Shown: one piece after another, positions 44,554-53,821 of the stretch
Numbering within the stretch: the first letter of the stretch is position 1
How the letters are laid out: each line of letters starts with the position of its first letter
Origin: Eubacteriaceae bacterium
Lineage (GTDB): Bacteria > Bacillota > Clostridia > Eubacteriales > Anaerofustaceae
Assembly (NCBI GenBank): GCA_009782515.1
Contig: WRIY01000013.1
Coordinates: forward strand, 1-60,573
DNA length: 60,573 nt
Direction of reading: 5' to 3'
Translations under genes and position numbers: made by a program
Notes under the pieces: generated by a model
The model's input: only the letters and a program-made list of their open reading frames with translations
Told to the model about the DNA's origin: nothing
Databases searched by the model: none

Positions 44554-46119
44554 CTAATCACCATTTAATATCAGTCTATACTGTCTGTTTTTCGTTTTAC
44601 CCCTTGATTCCAGAGCACCCTTGTTTATCAAGTTGCGCATATATCGTTTTACACTGCTTTCTGATTTTCCGGACGCTTCACGCGCTTCAGTGTTCGTAAT
44701 CCATTCCTCAATACTAAAAAATGTCATTAAACTATTTAAAAACTTTATCTCAGTAGGCGTTAGTATGCCAACAACAGTATTTGGTAATAATTCGGTAGCT
44801 TTATTCTGCAACATTTCATTATCCGGCAACGTTTTGGTGGCTTTATCCGGCAACATTTCATTATCCGGCAACTTTGTTGCATTACTATCCGGCAAAGATT
44901 CGGCAACTTCTATTTCATTAATATCACCGGTAAACCCTATTGCTCCAATTCCTATAAGCGGTACGATCGCCTTGAAAACATCGCCTTCAATTAGTTCCGG
45001 TTCGCCTCCTGAGTAGATTTTCGTGTACTTATAGAGGTTGCGCACTCCAGAACCAAGTTTATCTGCACGGCCAATATTTACAAAAAACTGTGCAATGATT
45101 GGATTTTTGGGTTCAGGCGTAAAATCATTCGGGTCTATGCGGCCATGCCTATTTGATCGGTTCCAGTTTTCGGTATAGATGCGGTCGCTTTCTATGATGA
45201 TCTTTGCGGGGAACCCCTTCGAGTATTCGCGGTGAGCCAAAATATTGCTGACAAGCTCCCTAGCTATCCAAGATCTGACGCTGACGCGTTGATTGTCCAC
45301 AAGAAAGAATCTGTCTAATGTGTGCTTGGCGATGAATTCAGTAAGCATGTCATAAGCTTCTATAAGGTTTGTGCCTACAATCAAACGGTCATCATAACGG
45401 TCAATGTTTTCGCGGCGGACAAGGGCATCCGTTTCGAAACCAGGAGCACATGAACGGATCACGTCATCTTTACCAAACAGAAGAATGCAAGCAAGATTGA
45501 AACCTTTTTTGCCAGTGCGCCAATCTTCGTCGTAAAGCCCAGCACTCTTCATTAATTCCATTGAAGACATGCCTTTCCATGGATGATCCCTGTTTTCCCC
45601 TAATGCCATCTTTTGCGCTCGCTCTACAAGGTCAAATCGCAGTTCGTTTTCTGTAACAAATGGAAATATCTCACGTTCAGTATATGCTGAAGATTTACGC
45701 CCATATAGATCAGCTGCTAGGTTGGTGGATCTGGTTATGTCGATATCTGCATCCCCTGAACGATCGTATATTTTGTTTGAGCAAAGTTCAACTTGTGAGC
45801 TGATAGGGACATAAACGTATAGAACAGTTTGCCCGCCAAAATCCACCTCTTCTAACTCTAGCAGCAGTGGCGGTGATATTTTTTGCGGGTTACTAAGCAT
45901 ATTAATAAAGTTTCTTTTTATATCCTTTATTGCTTTTGGGTTTACCCCAATGATTACACCATTATCGTCAACGCCGAGTATCATATGCCCACCGTAGCGA
46001 TTAGAAAATGAGCATACAGTTTCAAAGACACTATTACTCAGTTCATTAACGCATTCTTTAAACTCAACAGTTAGACCTTCACCTTCGGCTAGTAGTTTTT
46101 TTATTTTTTCAGGTGTCAT
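44554..46119 (-). CDS. AlbA_2 (Schlafen-type) domain and ATPase-like regulator, second
   Basis: 521 aa from ATG 46119, 9 bp after GGAGG; the longer frame to 46155 is less likely. AlbA_2 domain: EGEGLTVEFKECVNEL, FSNRYGGHMILGVDDNG. ATPase-like part: SWIARELVSNILAHREYS and RADKLGSGVRNLYKY. Near residue 430 lies a 13-14-residue repeat (LPDNEML.DKAT type), encoded by near-identical DNA with repeated ATCCGGCAAC words around 44800-44900, then a C-terminal winged helix (SGKSESSVKRYMRNLINKGA). Different subfamily from the convergent neighbour. Regulator or defence role possible; unknown. Confidence 0.85.
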   Translation of the reverse strand: MTPEKIKKLLAEGEGLTVEFKECVNELSNSVFETVCSFSNRYGGHMILGVDDNGVIIGVNPKAIKDIKRNFINMLSNPQKISPPLLLELEEVDFGGQTVLYVYVPISSQVELCSNKIYDRSGDADIDITRSTNLAADLYGRKSSAYTEREIFPFVTENELRFDLVERAQKMALGENRDHPWKGMSSMELMKSAGLYDEDWRTGKKGFNLACILLFGKDDVIRSCAPGFETDALVRRENIDRYDDRLIVGTNLIEAYDMLTEFIAKHTLDRFFLVDNQRVSVRSWIARELVSNILAHREYSKGFPAKIIIESDRIYTENWNRSNRHGRIDPNDFTPEPKNPIIAQFFVNIGRADKLGSGVRNLYKYTKIYSGGEPELIEGDVFKAIVPLIGIGAIGFTGDINEIEVAESLPDSNATKLPDNEMLPDKATKTLPDNEMLQNKATELLPNTVVGILTPTEIKFLNSLMTFFSIEEWITNTEAREASGKSESSVKRYMRNLINKGALESRGKTKNRQYRLILNGD

Positions 46120-46310
46120 ATGTATGTGCCTCCATATGCAATCGTTATTTATCAAAACCTATCGTTGACCGACTTAAAGCTTAGCTTCACTACTTAAGAG
46201 CCTTTGATACCATTCTGCTCAAATAATTATGATTTAATATAATAGGCTTTTCTTCAAATGCATTATCTGCGTGTCATATGAGTATAAAGCATTATGGATG
46301 GATATCATTA

Positions 46311-46408
46311 TTGTCGATATGCAAAACTCACAAATGTGGGAATACTAACCAGATAGCCTAAAGGAGTTTTGCATAGGAACAGCGTATAAGCCAGGAATTA
46401 AGAGAACG
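46311..46408 (+). mobile_element. Relic of an IS3-family left end
   Basis: About 98 bp align along their whole length with the left end of the complete IS3 element at 56014: inverted-repeat part, leader, ribosome site and first codons of orfA (GGAACAGCGTATAAGCCAGG against GGAACAACGTATGAGCCAGG). The orfA ATG has become ATA. The rest of the element is gone or unrecognisable. The gap 46156-46634 holds nothing else. Confidence 0.8.
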
Positions 46409-46634
46409 CTCATGCTCCACTCCCATCGTCAGGAAGATTAAGTTTACAGAAAAAATACCAGCAAGCGCTAGCGGATGAATTCGGTCCTGCCGGACCCTAT
46501 CAGAGTAGTTAAGGCTGTGGCAACAAGACAGCGATTTTGTGCAATTTCTGCAATCTGGTTCGCCACAGAGAGATCTTATATAGACAATACTGCGTATGAT
46601 GGCCTCAAGCCTATATGCGGCCATCGTAGCTTTC

Positions 46635-47318
46635 CTATTCCTCTTCGCCTGCTTTAGAATATTCAGCTCGCCTGCCTGGACAGTTTTCTCTTGGGCATAG
46701 CTGGCAATTATGAAATGCTTCATCCGTTTCAAACATTATTCCAGAAATAGATTTTGTCGGATACAGCAAGAAACTGTCAGCAAGCTCCACTCCAATATCA
46801 TCAGTGACCCCACCCAAAGCATTGAAAAGCGATTCTTGCCTTTGAATAGGCCATTCGATCAGAGAGCCTGGATTAATTGTCGAAACTGTTTTGTCGGTAC
46901 AAAAGTGTTTTTCTTTCGCTTCTTCGAATAACTTCGTTCGAATAACACCTAAGCACATTTGCTTAATTACATCCGCAGCATATTTATCGTAGCCGCTGCC
47001 AAAAGACTTGGACCAAGCTTCTATTTCCTGCCCGCAGGAAGCAACATATGCTACGACAATATCTTGGTTAGAGAGCATTTCGTAAACAAATGGATCAATG
47101 AGGCTAACGCCCTCAAGCCAGATATTTTCATCGCGGGCTTCAGGTATAAAGGGCTTGTACAAAGCGATAGGCACAGCAATTTCAATAGCTTGTTGGTGCA
47201 TTTCCATTATGTCTTCATAAAGATCGTCTTCATATCCTATGTGAAGGTAAGACAGAAGCGCCTCTGGTGAAATATCTGGGTTAGCAATTTTGATTATTGT
47301 CTTATCCACTTGCAACAT
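46635..47318 (-). CDS. Methionine-synthase activation-domain protein (vitamin B12)
   Basis: 227 aa, matching the stand-alone form of the B12-dependent methionine synthase activation domain that occurs beside corrinoid methyltransferase systems. Seen: YVASCGQEIEAWSKSF, then NPGSLIEWPIQRQESLFNAL and the Cys-rich end CQLCPRENCPGRRA, which suggests a cluster or metal. The domain binds SAM and re-methylates or reductively reactivates oxidised cob(II)alamin. It fits with the two URO-D genes as corrinoid chemistry, although these are 7 and 26 kb away. Start ATG 47318; GGAG close upstream. Confidence 0.82.
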   Translation of the reverse strand: MLQVDKTIIKIANPDISPEALLSYLHIGYEDDLYEDIMEMHQQAIEIAVPIALYKPFIPEARDENIWLEGVSLIDPFVYEMLSNQDIVVAYVASCGQEIEAWSKSFGSGYDKYAADVIKQMCLGVIRTKLFEEAKEKHFCTDKTVSTINPGSLIEWPIQRQESLFNALGGVTDDIGVELADSFLLYPTKSISGIMFETDEAFHNCQLCPRENCPGRRAEYSKAGEEE

Positions 47319-47846
47319 CTACTCCATATGTATTTTATTTTAAGCATGCACAGCCTGAAAGCTGTATATTCTTACTTCGTGCACTTTGCATTGGAGCCAG
47401 AGAGCATAGCCGTGTTTTGCCAGTTTCAAATATACTGGCAAGCGTGTGTAGAGCCTACTATATTAATTCTATACAATCAGCAACGATTTACTGCATGCCA
47501 CAAATGCCTCTTTTTGCTCCGAGTTATTATTTTGCTTGCCTTCAGCCTACCGAAAAAGCTGAGGCATTAAGCTAATTATTGTTTATTTGAGCTCTGGCAC
47601 TGCCTTCATTGATTATAGCATACAAACGTGCTAGGCTTTCCGGTAAAGCTAATTGAAAGCAGGATTACGCTGCAATAAACATATATGCCAGTTTATATGC
47701 ATGCATGAATCGGAACCAGAGACATAAAAAAGCCACAGGAGTAGTACAAAATAGATGGTAAAAAACCGCTAAACGGAAGTTTAGTTTTATTAATGGATTG
47801 CTTGATTAATAATGACTCGGTAGGGGTATTGTGGTACGATTTCTTC
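47319..47846. other. Gene-free flank left of the island
   Basis: No supported gene; two overlapping short frames lack motifs. A small hairpin CTAAAC-GGAA-GTTTAG at 47769-47784 is followed by TTTTA. Confidence 0.5.
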
Positions 47847-47897
47847 AAAAACAACGTTTTTAAGCCAAAAAAATGGTGCGGCTAAGAGGACTTGAAC
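47847..47897. repeat. attL: left 51-bp attachment repeat
   Basis: Exact copy of 58941-58991. Its right part, 47874-47897, is the 3' end of tRNA-Leu (T-arm half, acceptor, CCA); the left part is the sequence after the tRNA. It marks the left border of the integrative element. Confidence 0.93.
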
Positions 47898-48009
47898 ATA
47901 AACGGTAAGGGTTAGTTGTTGAAATATCCTTCAATATATTTCCTAATATTGTTTTATTTACAGTGTTCTCTGAGAAAACTCACAACAATGAATCAACTCC
48001 CATTACTTG

Positions 48010-48031
48010 TTGTGGTATGGTTGTGGTATAC
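48010..48031. repeat. Subterminal 22-bp repeat, left copy
   Basis: Identical to 58904-58925, in direct orientation, made of two TGTGGTAT words. Position just inside attL suggests arm-type integrase binding sites. The right copy overlaps nothing but the end of the integrase relic. Confidence 0.75.
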
Positions 48032-48220
48032 ATCCTTGTGAAGTGCCTCTGGAAAAACTAAAAGCTAGCCAAGACGCTCAGGCTTTAGTGCTCCGAATCT
48101 AAGTTCAATTGTTACAAAGCAAGCCAGATCGCAGTTGTAGATAAAATCTATTCAAAACAATTGTGTCAAACTTGGACGCTTTGTACACTAAGAATGGTGT
48201 ATTTTCGTTTGCGAAAATTT

Positions 48221-48880
48221 TTACAATTGCAGTGAATTAAGTAGCTCAACAAGACTCCAAACATTGGTATATGGGTTTGTATCGACATTGAAAAAATCAA
48301 GATTTTCTGTTTTGTCTTGGTGATACTTCATGAGCTTTTTCGAATTTTCTAGAGCAGTATTTTGTTTATCAAGCAATTGATCATATATGTCGAGGTTTTT
48401 ATGATAATTTGGTATATATTTATCTAGTAATAAAATTAGTTCATCATAGCTCTTAATATATCTTGTTGTAAACGACGTGTAATGTAGCAAAAACCATAGC
48501 TCAAAGCACGGATTTGACAGTGCTATATTAAATCCATAGCTTTTCGCTTTATCAGCATAATCTCTTAGCTGTTTATTTTTGATTTTCTTATAATCATTTG
48601 CTTTGTGATCTGCATCAACATCAGATACACACCAGACATAACACTCGCTTTCTGTTCCATCAAAATATTTTATTTTTGCTTCAATTGCCTTATTTATTAG
48701 ATCGATATAACTTTTGCCTTCAGCTCCTTTTACAATTTCAATATGTAGGGCTTTATTTAGGTATCTAAAATGATTGAAATATATCCGTTCTGTTTTTTCG
48801 CCCTCGCATACGATTATCACAAGAGTGTGTTTTTGTCTGTTGTTGCTTTTACGTGGCGATTCCTTGGTTCTCTTAGTCAT
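48221..48880 (-). CDS. RloB/AbiLii-like TOPRIM protein
   Basis: 219 aa. RloB family marks: basic N-terminus, IIVCEGEKTERIYFNHF (residues 23-39; TOPRIM-type Glu), VSDVDADHKAND (the Asp-x-Asp), SNPCFELWFLLHY and NPYTNVWSLVELL at the end. TOPRIM proteins cleave or join nucleic acids. The family pairs with a AAA ATPase; the AbiL phage-abortive-infection system of Lactococcus (AbiLi/AbiLii) has this composition. It overlaps the ATPase gene by 8 bp, so both are made together. Intact frame, no missing motif seen. Confidence 0.85.
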   Translation of the reverse strand: MTKRTKESPRKSNNRQKHTLVIIVCEGEKTERIYFNHFRYLNKALHIEIVKGAEGKSYIDLINKAIEAKIKYFDGTESECYVWCVSDVDADHKANDYKKIKNKQLRDYADKAKSYGFNIALSNPCFELWFLLHYTSFTTRYIKSYDELILLLDKYIPNYHKNLDIYDQLLDKQNTALENSKKLMKYHQDKTENLDFFNVDTNPYTNVWSLVELLNSLQL

Positions 48881-50120
48881 TTTTGTTGCCCTTAATTATT
48901 GGAATTGCGCCATATATACCTGCAAGATATCCCTTTTCCACATTGACATCCGTTCTATCGCCAAATTCATATAAAGAGAATAAATCAGTTGCTCCGGTTT
49001 CTGGATTCTTCTCAGTAAACCATATTTGATCGCGTCGAAACAAACTAAGATCAAGCAGATTAGTATCATGTGTAGTGAATATTAGTTGAGAGTGCTTCGG
49101 ATTAGTATCAATATTATGAAATAGGCTTATAAAGTACTTTGACAAAAGTGTGTGCAATGAATCTAGCTCATCAATTATGAGTATACTGCCACGAGATATT
49201 TTCTCAGCTGCTACGACAGCAATATAGAAAAAATTTTGTGTGCCAATTGATTCGTCGTATTTGAAATCGAAGTCGACTCTGGTAATTGAGCCATCTTTAT
49301 TCAAAACATCATGTGTTGAATAGATTCTCTTTCTTATTGATGCATATTTATCTTCATCATATGAGTTGTTATCTTTTGGTATATAAGATTCCGTTTTTAA
49401 GTGCATATCAGATATTCCTACATCAATATCTTTAACCCATTGTATAACTTGATCAATTATTTTTAAATTGTTATCGTTGGAGTTCGGATAAATATAGTTG
49501 CTTAGAATATAACTATCTGAAAATCGCAATGTATATTCGAATAAATCATGAAACCAATCTATGATATTAGACAATTTCTTATAAGAGCCTGCTGTTGAAA
49601 GAAAAAGTATTTTCTCTGTACTAAAATCAAGCAGGAATTCGAAGATGCCTCTCTCTTTCTCATCATTCTCAGAAAAGTCGAATTGGTTATTTGGGTTGCG
49701 TGTAAATATAGCATATTCTTCATCATTTTGTGATGAGTATAAGTATTCCGTTAATATTGCTTTTTTTGTCGCTGAGAATCCATAAGCATACTTAACATTA
49801 TCACAATAAAAAATAATCTCGAATTTGCTTGGTTTGTTTAAACATTCGGTATCTAGCTTAAAAGGAATAACGTTTATTAACTCGTCATGCCTTATTTTTT
49901 GTGATGAACAGACAAGTGACGCCATATAGTTCATCGCCATTAGCAAATTGCTTTTACCAGAAGCATTCGCACCATAAATTACTGCTGATTTCAAGTAACG
50001 ATTTTCACCCATAGATATAATATTTGTATCTTCATGTGTTTCGTCATTTGAAGCAAGCATACTGAAAGTTACTTTTTCCCTGTAAGATAAAAAGTTTTCA
50101 ACACTAAATTCAACTAACAC
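48873..50120 (-). CDS. AAA ATPase, RloA/AbiLi-like
   Basis: 415 aa from GTG 50120, with AAGGAG 8 bp upstream. ABC/SMC-like ATPase: VEFSVENFLSYREK at the start, Walker A YGANASGKSNLL (residues 49-60), an insertion, a signature-like region, Walker B SILIIDELD near residue 315 and THDTNLLD with the switch His. It is the partner of the RloB-like gene downstream, with which it overlaps. Expected role: phage sensing or energising of the TOPRIM effector; inference from the AbiL family. AT-richer than the genes around the island, in line with transfer. Confidence 0.87.
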   Translation of the reverse strand: MLVEFSVENFLSYREKVTFSMLASNDETHEDTNIISMGENRYLKSAVIYGANASGKSNLLMAMNYMASLVCSSQKIRHDELINVIPFKLDTECLNKPSKFEIIFYCDNVKYAYGFSATKKAILTEYLYSSQNDEEYAIFTRNPNNQFDFSENDEKERGIFEFLLDFSTEKILFLSTAGSYKKLSNIIDWFHDLFEYTLRFSDSYILSNYIYPNSNDNNLKIIDQVIQWVKDIDVGISDMHLKTESYIPKDNNSYDEDKYASIRKRIYSTHDVLNKDGSITRVDFDFKYDESIGTQNFFYIAVVAAEKISRGSILIIDELDSLHTLLSKYFISLFHNIDTNPKHSQLIFTTHDTNLLDLSLFRRDQIWFTEKNPETGATDLFSLYEFGDRTDVNVEKGYLAGIYGAIPIIKGNKND

Positions 50121-50386
50121 TAGATATTCTCCTTACTTAACGTGCAATAAGTTAATTATGCACTGTATTGTGTGTTTATAAAGAGCAAGTATGAAGTCGT
50201 CTCACTCAATTCCTTTTATTTATGAGATCTTTTCATAAATAAGTTTCCACTCTAGCAAGCCTTTTTGATGAACGCCAATTAAGGGCACAAGAAAGGTTAA
50301 ACAACTTACGGCAATTGCAATAGCAAGTGCAACTATTTTTCATATAGAACTCCAGGCCGGACAAGAATCCTGCTTTTGTACAGTTC

Positions 50387-50436
50387 ACTCTCAAGGGAAA
50401 GCTGGAGCCGAGAGGCGAAGGCTTTCCCTTGAGAGT
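50387..50436. repeat. Hairpin spanning the end of the IS30 transposase
   Basis: ACTCTCAAGGGAAAGC (50387-50402) pairs perfectly with GCTTTCCCTTGAGAGT (50421-50436). The transposase stop (TGA, minus strand) lies in the left arm at 50391. It is a possible terminator or IS end structure. The gap 50121-50386 has no gene. Confidence 0.65.
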
Positions 50437-51446
50437 GTGCCTAAGCCGCTGTCTTCGCCGATTCTGTCCAGATGCGCATCGAATATCTCCTCAGGCGTTT
50501 TGTAGCCTAAGAGTTTTCTCGGAAGGGTGTTCATGTGCTCTTCTGCCTCAAGAAGCCTCCCATCGCTCGTTTGGCTGATTGCTGCCCCTTTAGGCACATA
50601 CTGCCTAACCATCGCGTTGTGGCGCTCCACTGAGCCCTTTTCCCAGCTTGAATATGGGTGGCAAAAATACGCTTCAATGCCTAGGCCCCCTAGCGCTTCT
50701 GATACCCCGGCAAACTCGCTGCCATTGTCCAATGTAACTGTCTTAAAGGCATTTGCCCCAATGTGGCATATTGCCTGAAGCAGCCCTGCTGCCGTGTCCA
50801 GAGCCTGCCTGCTTAGCAGCCTCCATACAAGCGTGTATCTTGTAAGCCGCTCTGTCAGCGTCAGCAATGCTTCGTCTTGCCCCGATTTAGATCCTATTAT
50901 AAGATCGCCTTCCCAGTGCCCAAACGCTTGCCTGCCTTCTGCCTCCTGTGGCCTTTCTTCAATGCCCTTGCCAAGCTTCGTTTTGTTTTTGCGGGCAGCT
51001 TGCGCTTTTCGGGATGGCCTGCGCTTTAGCATGTTGGGCAGATCTGTTGTTTTCGTTTCCATCAGCCCAGCTGATATGTATTTATAGACAGTCTTCGTGC
51101 ATACGGAGTTTTCGCGATCGTAGCCGCCATATGCCCTTAGCGCCCCAACAAAGCCGTCTGGGCCGCATTTTTTGCCGTGCCCAGCAATCTTGCTGTCCAC
51201 CTCAGCTATAAAATCGCTGCATTGTGCTATCTTAAGCGGTTTTCGGCTGTTTTGCCTTGCCGCATCATGAAGCCTTTGCCCAACATCGGCGTAATATACA
51301 TTTTCCATTGCCCCTCTTCGCTCTTGGGGCACTGAGGCTTTCTTCACTTCTCTGTCTATTGTTGGCTGGCTGCGCCCCAGTTCCTTGGCTATCCTGTAGT
51401 GCGAGTCTCCATGCTTTATGCCTGCTTCGATGCTTTGTAAATATAA
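50391..51446 (-). pseudogene. IS30-family transposase, 5'-truncated
   Basis: Reading frame of about 350 codons. The HTH part (YRIAKELGRSQPTIDREV) lies upstream of the GTG at 51347, but the frame has no start codon before it meets hsdM at about 51433, so the first residues are missing. DDE domain: HWEGDLIIGSKSGQ, VTLDNGSEFAG and CHPYSSWEKGSVERHNAMVRQ. The left side of the element is whole and ends in a perfect hairpin. It replaced the 3' end of hsdM. Confidence 0.85.
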
Positions 51447-52552
51447 TCACAGCCGTCGATACCCCGGCATATGGTTTAAACACGCCGGATGGCATTGAAA
51501 TTATTGCATCAAGCTTATGGCTCTCGACGATCTCTTTCCTTATGCTTAAATGCGCTTTGCTTGATCCAAATAAAACGCCATCTGGAACTATAGAAGCGCA
51601 TTGCCCTCCATTTCTAAGCATCCGCAAAAACAATGCTAAAAATAAAAGCTCTGTCTTCTTCGTTTTGGTTACTTTTGTGAGGTCTGTTGATACAATGTCA
51701 TAATCAAGACTCCCCTTAAATGGAGGGTTCGTGAGTATCTTAGTATACTTGCCATCATCGGCATTTTGGTCTGAGAGGCTGTCCTTGTATTCGATATGCG
51801 GGTTTTGAATGCCATGTGCCATCATATTCATTGCCCCAATCCTCAGCATAGTGCGGTCCATGTCATAGCCTGTAAACATGAAGCTGTCATAATGCTCTTT
51901 AGCACTTTTGTTATAGAATATCTCCTCAAGGTAATGCTCTTTTAGGTACTCTCCAGCTGAAACAAGAAAACCGCTCGTCCCGCAAGCCGGATCGCAAATT
52001 ATATCTTCTGAAGGTTAAGAAGCTCAACCATCATGCGAATTATATGGCGAGGAGTCCGAAACTGCCCATTCGTTCCGGCTGTTGTCAGCTTTGAAAGCAT
52101 ATATTCATACAAGTCGCCGCTCATTTTCGGTCTGGGCCTTTGCCAATAAGTTCATAAAGCTCATCAAGCGCTGTTACTATTTTTTCAAGCAACTGTGGCG
52201 TTGGCACTTTAAAGATAGCGTCACCCATGTATTTTGAATATGCGCTGGCGTTGTCTTCATGCAGAGACTTAATGAAAGGGAATACTTCCCCCTGAATTGT
52301 TTGGTATATATACTCAGCAGGCTTATCCCTCAGCGAAGACCACTTGAGATGCTCTTTTCCTTCAAAGATGCTTATATGATCCTCTCCAAGGTAGAGGCTG
52401 TTTCTCATGCCTATTTGGTCTGTTTCATCAAGGTCGCGTATAAACATCAGATATGTAATCTGTTCTATGACATCAAGGGGGTTCGTAAGCCCTCCTGTCC
52501 AAAACATTTCCCAAAGCCGATCAGTCTTGTTCTTGAGCTCTCCTGTTACCAT
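51434..52552 (-). pseudogene. hsdM: Type I restriction methyltransferase subunit HsdM, broken
   Basis: Three segments read in different frames: HsdM_N helices (52121-52552, [20 protein letters not shown]), then about 51990-52120 ([11 protein letters not shown]), then the N6-adenine methyltransferase core with ICDPACGTSGFLVSAGEYL and NPPF (ILTNPPFKGSLD). Frame breaks lie near 52125 and 52010. At 51434 the coding sequence (VSTAVIIFTK) is cut by the IS30 remnant and the C-terminus is lost. No hsdR or hsdS is present. Remnant of a type I restriction-modification system, so the island once carried more than one defence module. Confidence 0.88.
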
Positions 52553-52784
52553 TAACTCGTCCTTTTTCTTTTGTTTAAAAATTATGGCTTGCCTGCTGTA
52601 TGCATTAGTTTTATCACTGTCATTTAGCGTTCTAATTAGTTCATAGCGCTACAAAGAGTAGGCTTAGAAAACCTCTACTTAGTTGGGTGTATGCGATAAG
52701 TTAAGATAGTGGATGCAAAAGCTATAGAGATTCTGTCATTTCGTCACCATGCTCGCATCAATGCATCTGATAACGAATGCTGTA

Positions 52785-53324
52785 TCAGTATTTGTATACT
52801 CCTAGCTTGTCATTTACTTCATAGCATGCAGTTTTAAGGTATTCCAGAGCCTTCGTCATGCTGTTCTCTGCAGCTTCACTGAGCAAAGCCTCTATTTTTT
52901 CATCACTTCCAAGGCCTGCGCTATCAGTATTTTCTATTGCCCTAGGTGTCAATGCTTTAATAAATGCTTGCATAAACCTGTCGAAATTTGCATTTACTAT
53001 TATTGAGCTTAAAAAAAAGCCGTTCTGAGTATTTGCTTCAAGCTTCTCAACTGCAGCTTCTGTAAGCCCTGTGAGCATGGATATATTTTCAATAGAAGCT
53101 GTAGACTCATTTATTCGCTCCTCAACATCAGAAAGGCCCATCAAATAATCAAAAGAAACATTAAAGAGGTTTGCTATAGCAAGAATGCTCTCCATGCGTG
53201 GGTTTGTTCTGCCTGACTCCCAAGCAGCTATGCTGCTTTGAGGTATATGAAGCGAATCTGCCACTTCTCCTTGTGTTAGCTTTCTGTTTGACCTTAGCTC
53301 TTTGAGCCTCTCTGGAAAACCCAT
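52785..53324 (-). CDS. XRE-family repressor of the island
   Basis: 179 aa. N-terminal Cro/cI helix-turn-helix: LKELRSNRKLTQGEVADSLH and QSSIAAWESGRTNPRMESIL, followed by a C-terminal helical region of about 110 residues without recognised domain. AGGAG 6 bp before the ATG. Divergent from the excisionase-like gene across 287 bp, the classic lysogeny-switch layout, so it likely controls excision and replication genes. Confidence 0.9.
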   Translation of the reverse strand: MGFPERLKELRSNRKLTQGEVADSLHIPQSSIAAWESGRTNPRMESILAIANLFNVSFDYLMGLSDVEERINESTASIENISMLTGLTEAAVEKLEANTQNGFFLSSIIVNANFDRFMQAFIKALTPRAIENTDSAGLGSDEKIEALLSEAAENSMTKALEYLKTACYEVNDKLGVYKY

Positions 53325-53437
53325 AATCTACTCCTGCACCTGTTTTTAAATTGGTGCGCTTTTAATGATATTAGTATATATCATAGCTCTCTCAAAGCAA
53401 CTTCATTCATACTTTATGGTTTGCTATCAGCGTAATT

Positions 53438-53518
53438 GATATACAAAATATATCTATATCATGAAACAATGTGGAAAATATATTTGCAGCTTGACATAAT
53501 ATCATTTAAGCATATAAT
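53438..53518 (+). promoter_or_regulatory. Divergent control region: operator and sigma-A promoter
   Basis: TTGACA (53491-53496) and TATAAT (53513-53518) with a 16-bp spacer drive the excisionase-primase operon. Upstream lies a perfect inverted repeat GATATA-CAAAA-TATATC (53438-53454), a candidate site for the XRE repressor. Confidence 0.7.
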
Positions 53519-53611
53519 ATTAATAGCGTATAATGATATTTATTGTTCTCGGCGTAAAGCTGTTTGATATAAATAGCGATCGCCAAACTAAGCAAAAAGG
53601 AGTTAAGGCAT

Positions 53612-53821
53612 ATGAAAGAAACGAACACAGCAATAATCGAGCCACGCGTTATTTCAGCAAAGCAAGCGGCAAGCATCCTGGGTATATCGAAGCCAAAGAT
53701 GTATGAGCTAACCCGCCATGATGATTTTCCAAAGCTCAAGGTGGGCAAGCGCATACTGATACCCTACCAGCGGTTTTTGGAATGGATTGACACAGCATCA
53801 GCAGAAAGAAGGCAGTATTGA
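53612..53821 (+). CDS. Excisionase-like helix-turn-helix protein
   Basis: 69 aa. VISAKQAASILGISKPKMYEL (by parts: ISAKQAASILGISKP, KMYELTRHDDFPKLKVG) is the MerR/AlpA-type winged HTH of excisionases, ending in IPYQRFLEWIDT. AAGGAG precedes the ATG. Its stop overlaps the next start by 4 bp. Role: directionality factor for the integrase and possibly activator of the island operon. Confidence 0.85.
   Translation: MKETNTAIIEPRVISAKQAASILGISKPKMYELTRHDDFPKLKVGKRILIPYQRFLEWIDTASAERRQY

Noticed and set aside
47874..47897. Possible second tRNA-Leu gene
   Set aside because: Only the 3' 24 nt are present; it is the attL copy of the tRNA end, not a gene.
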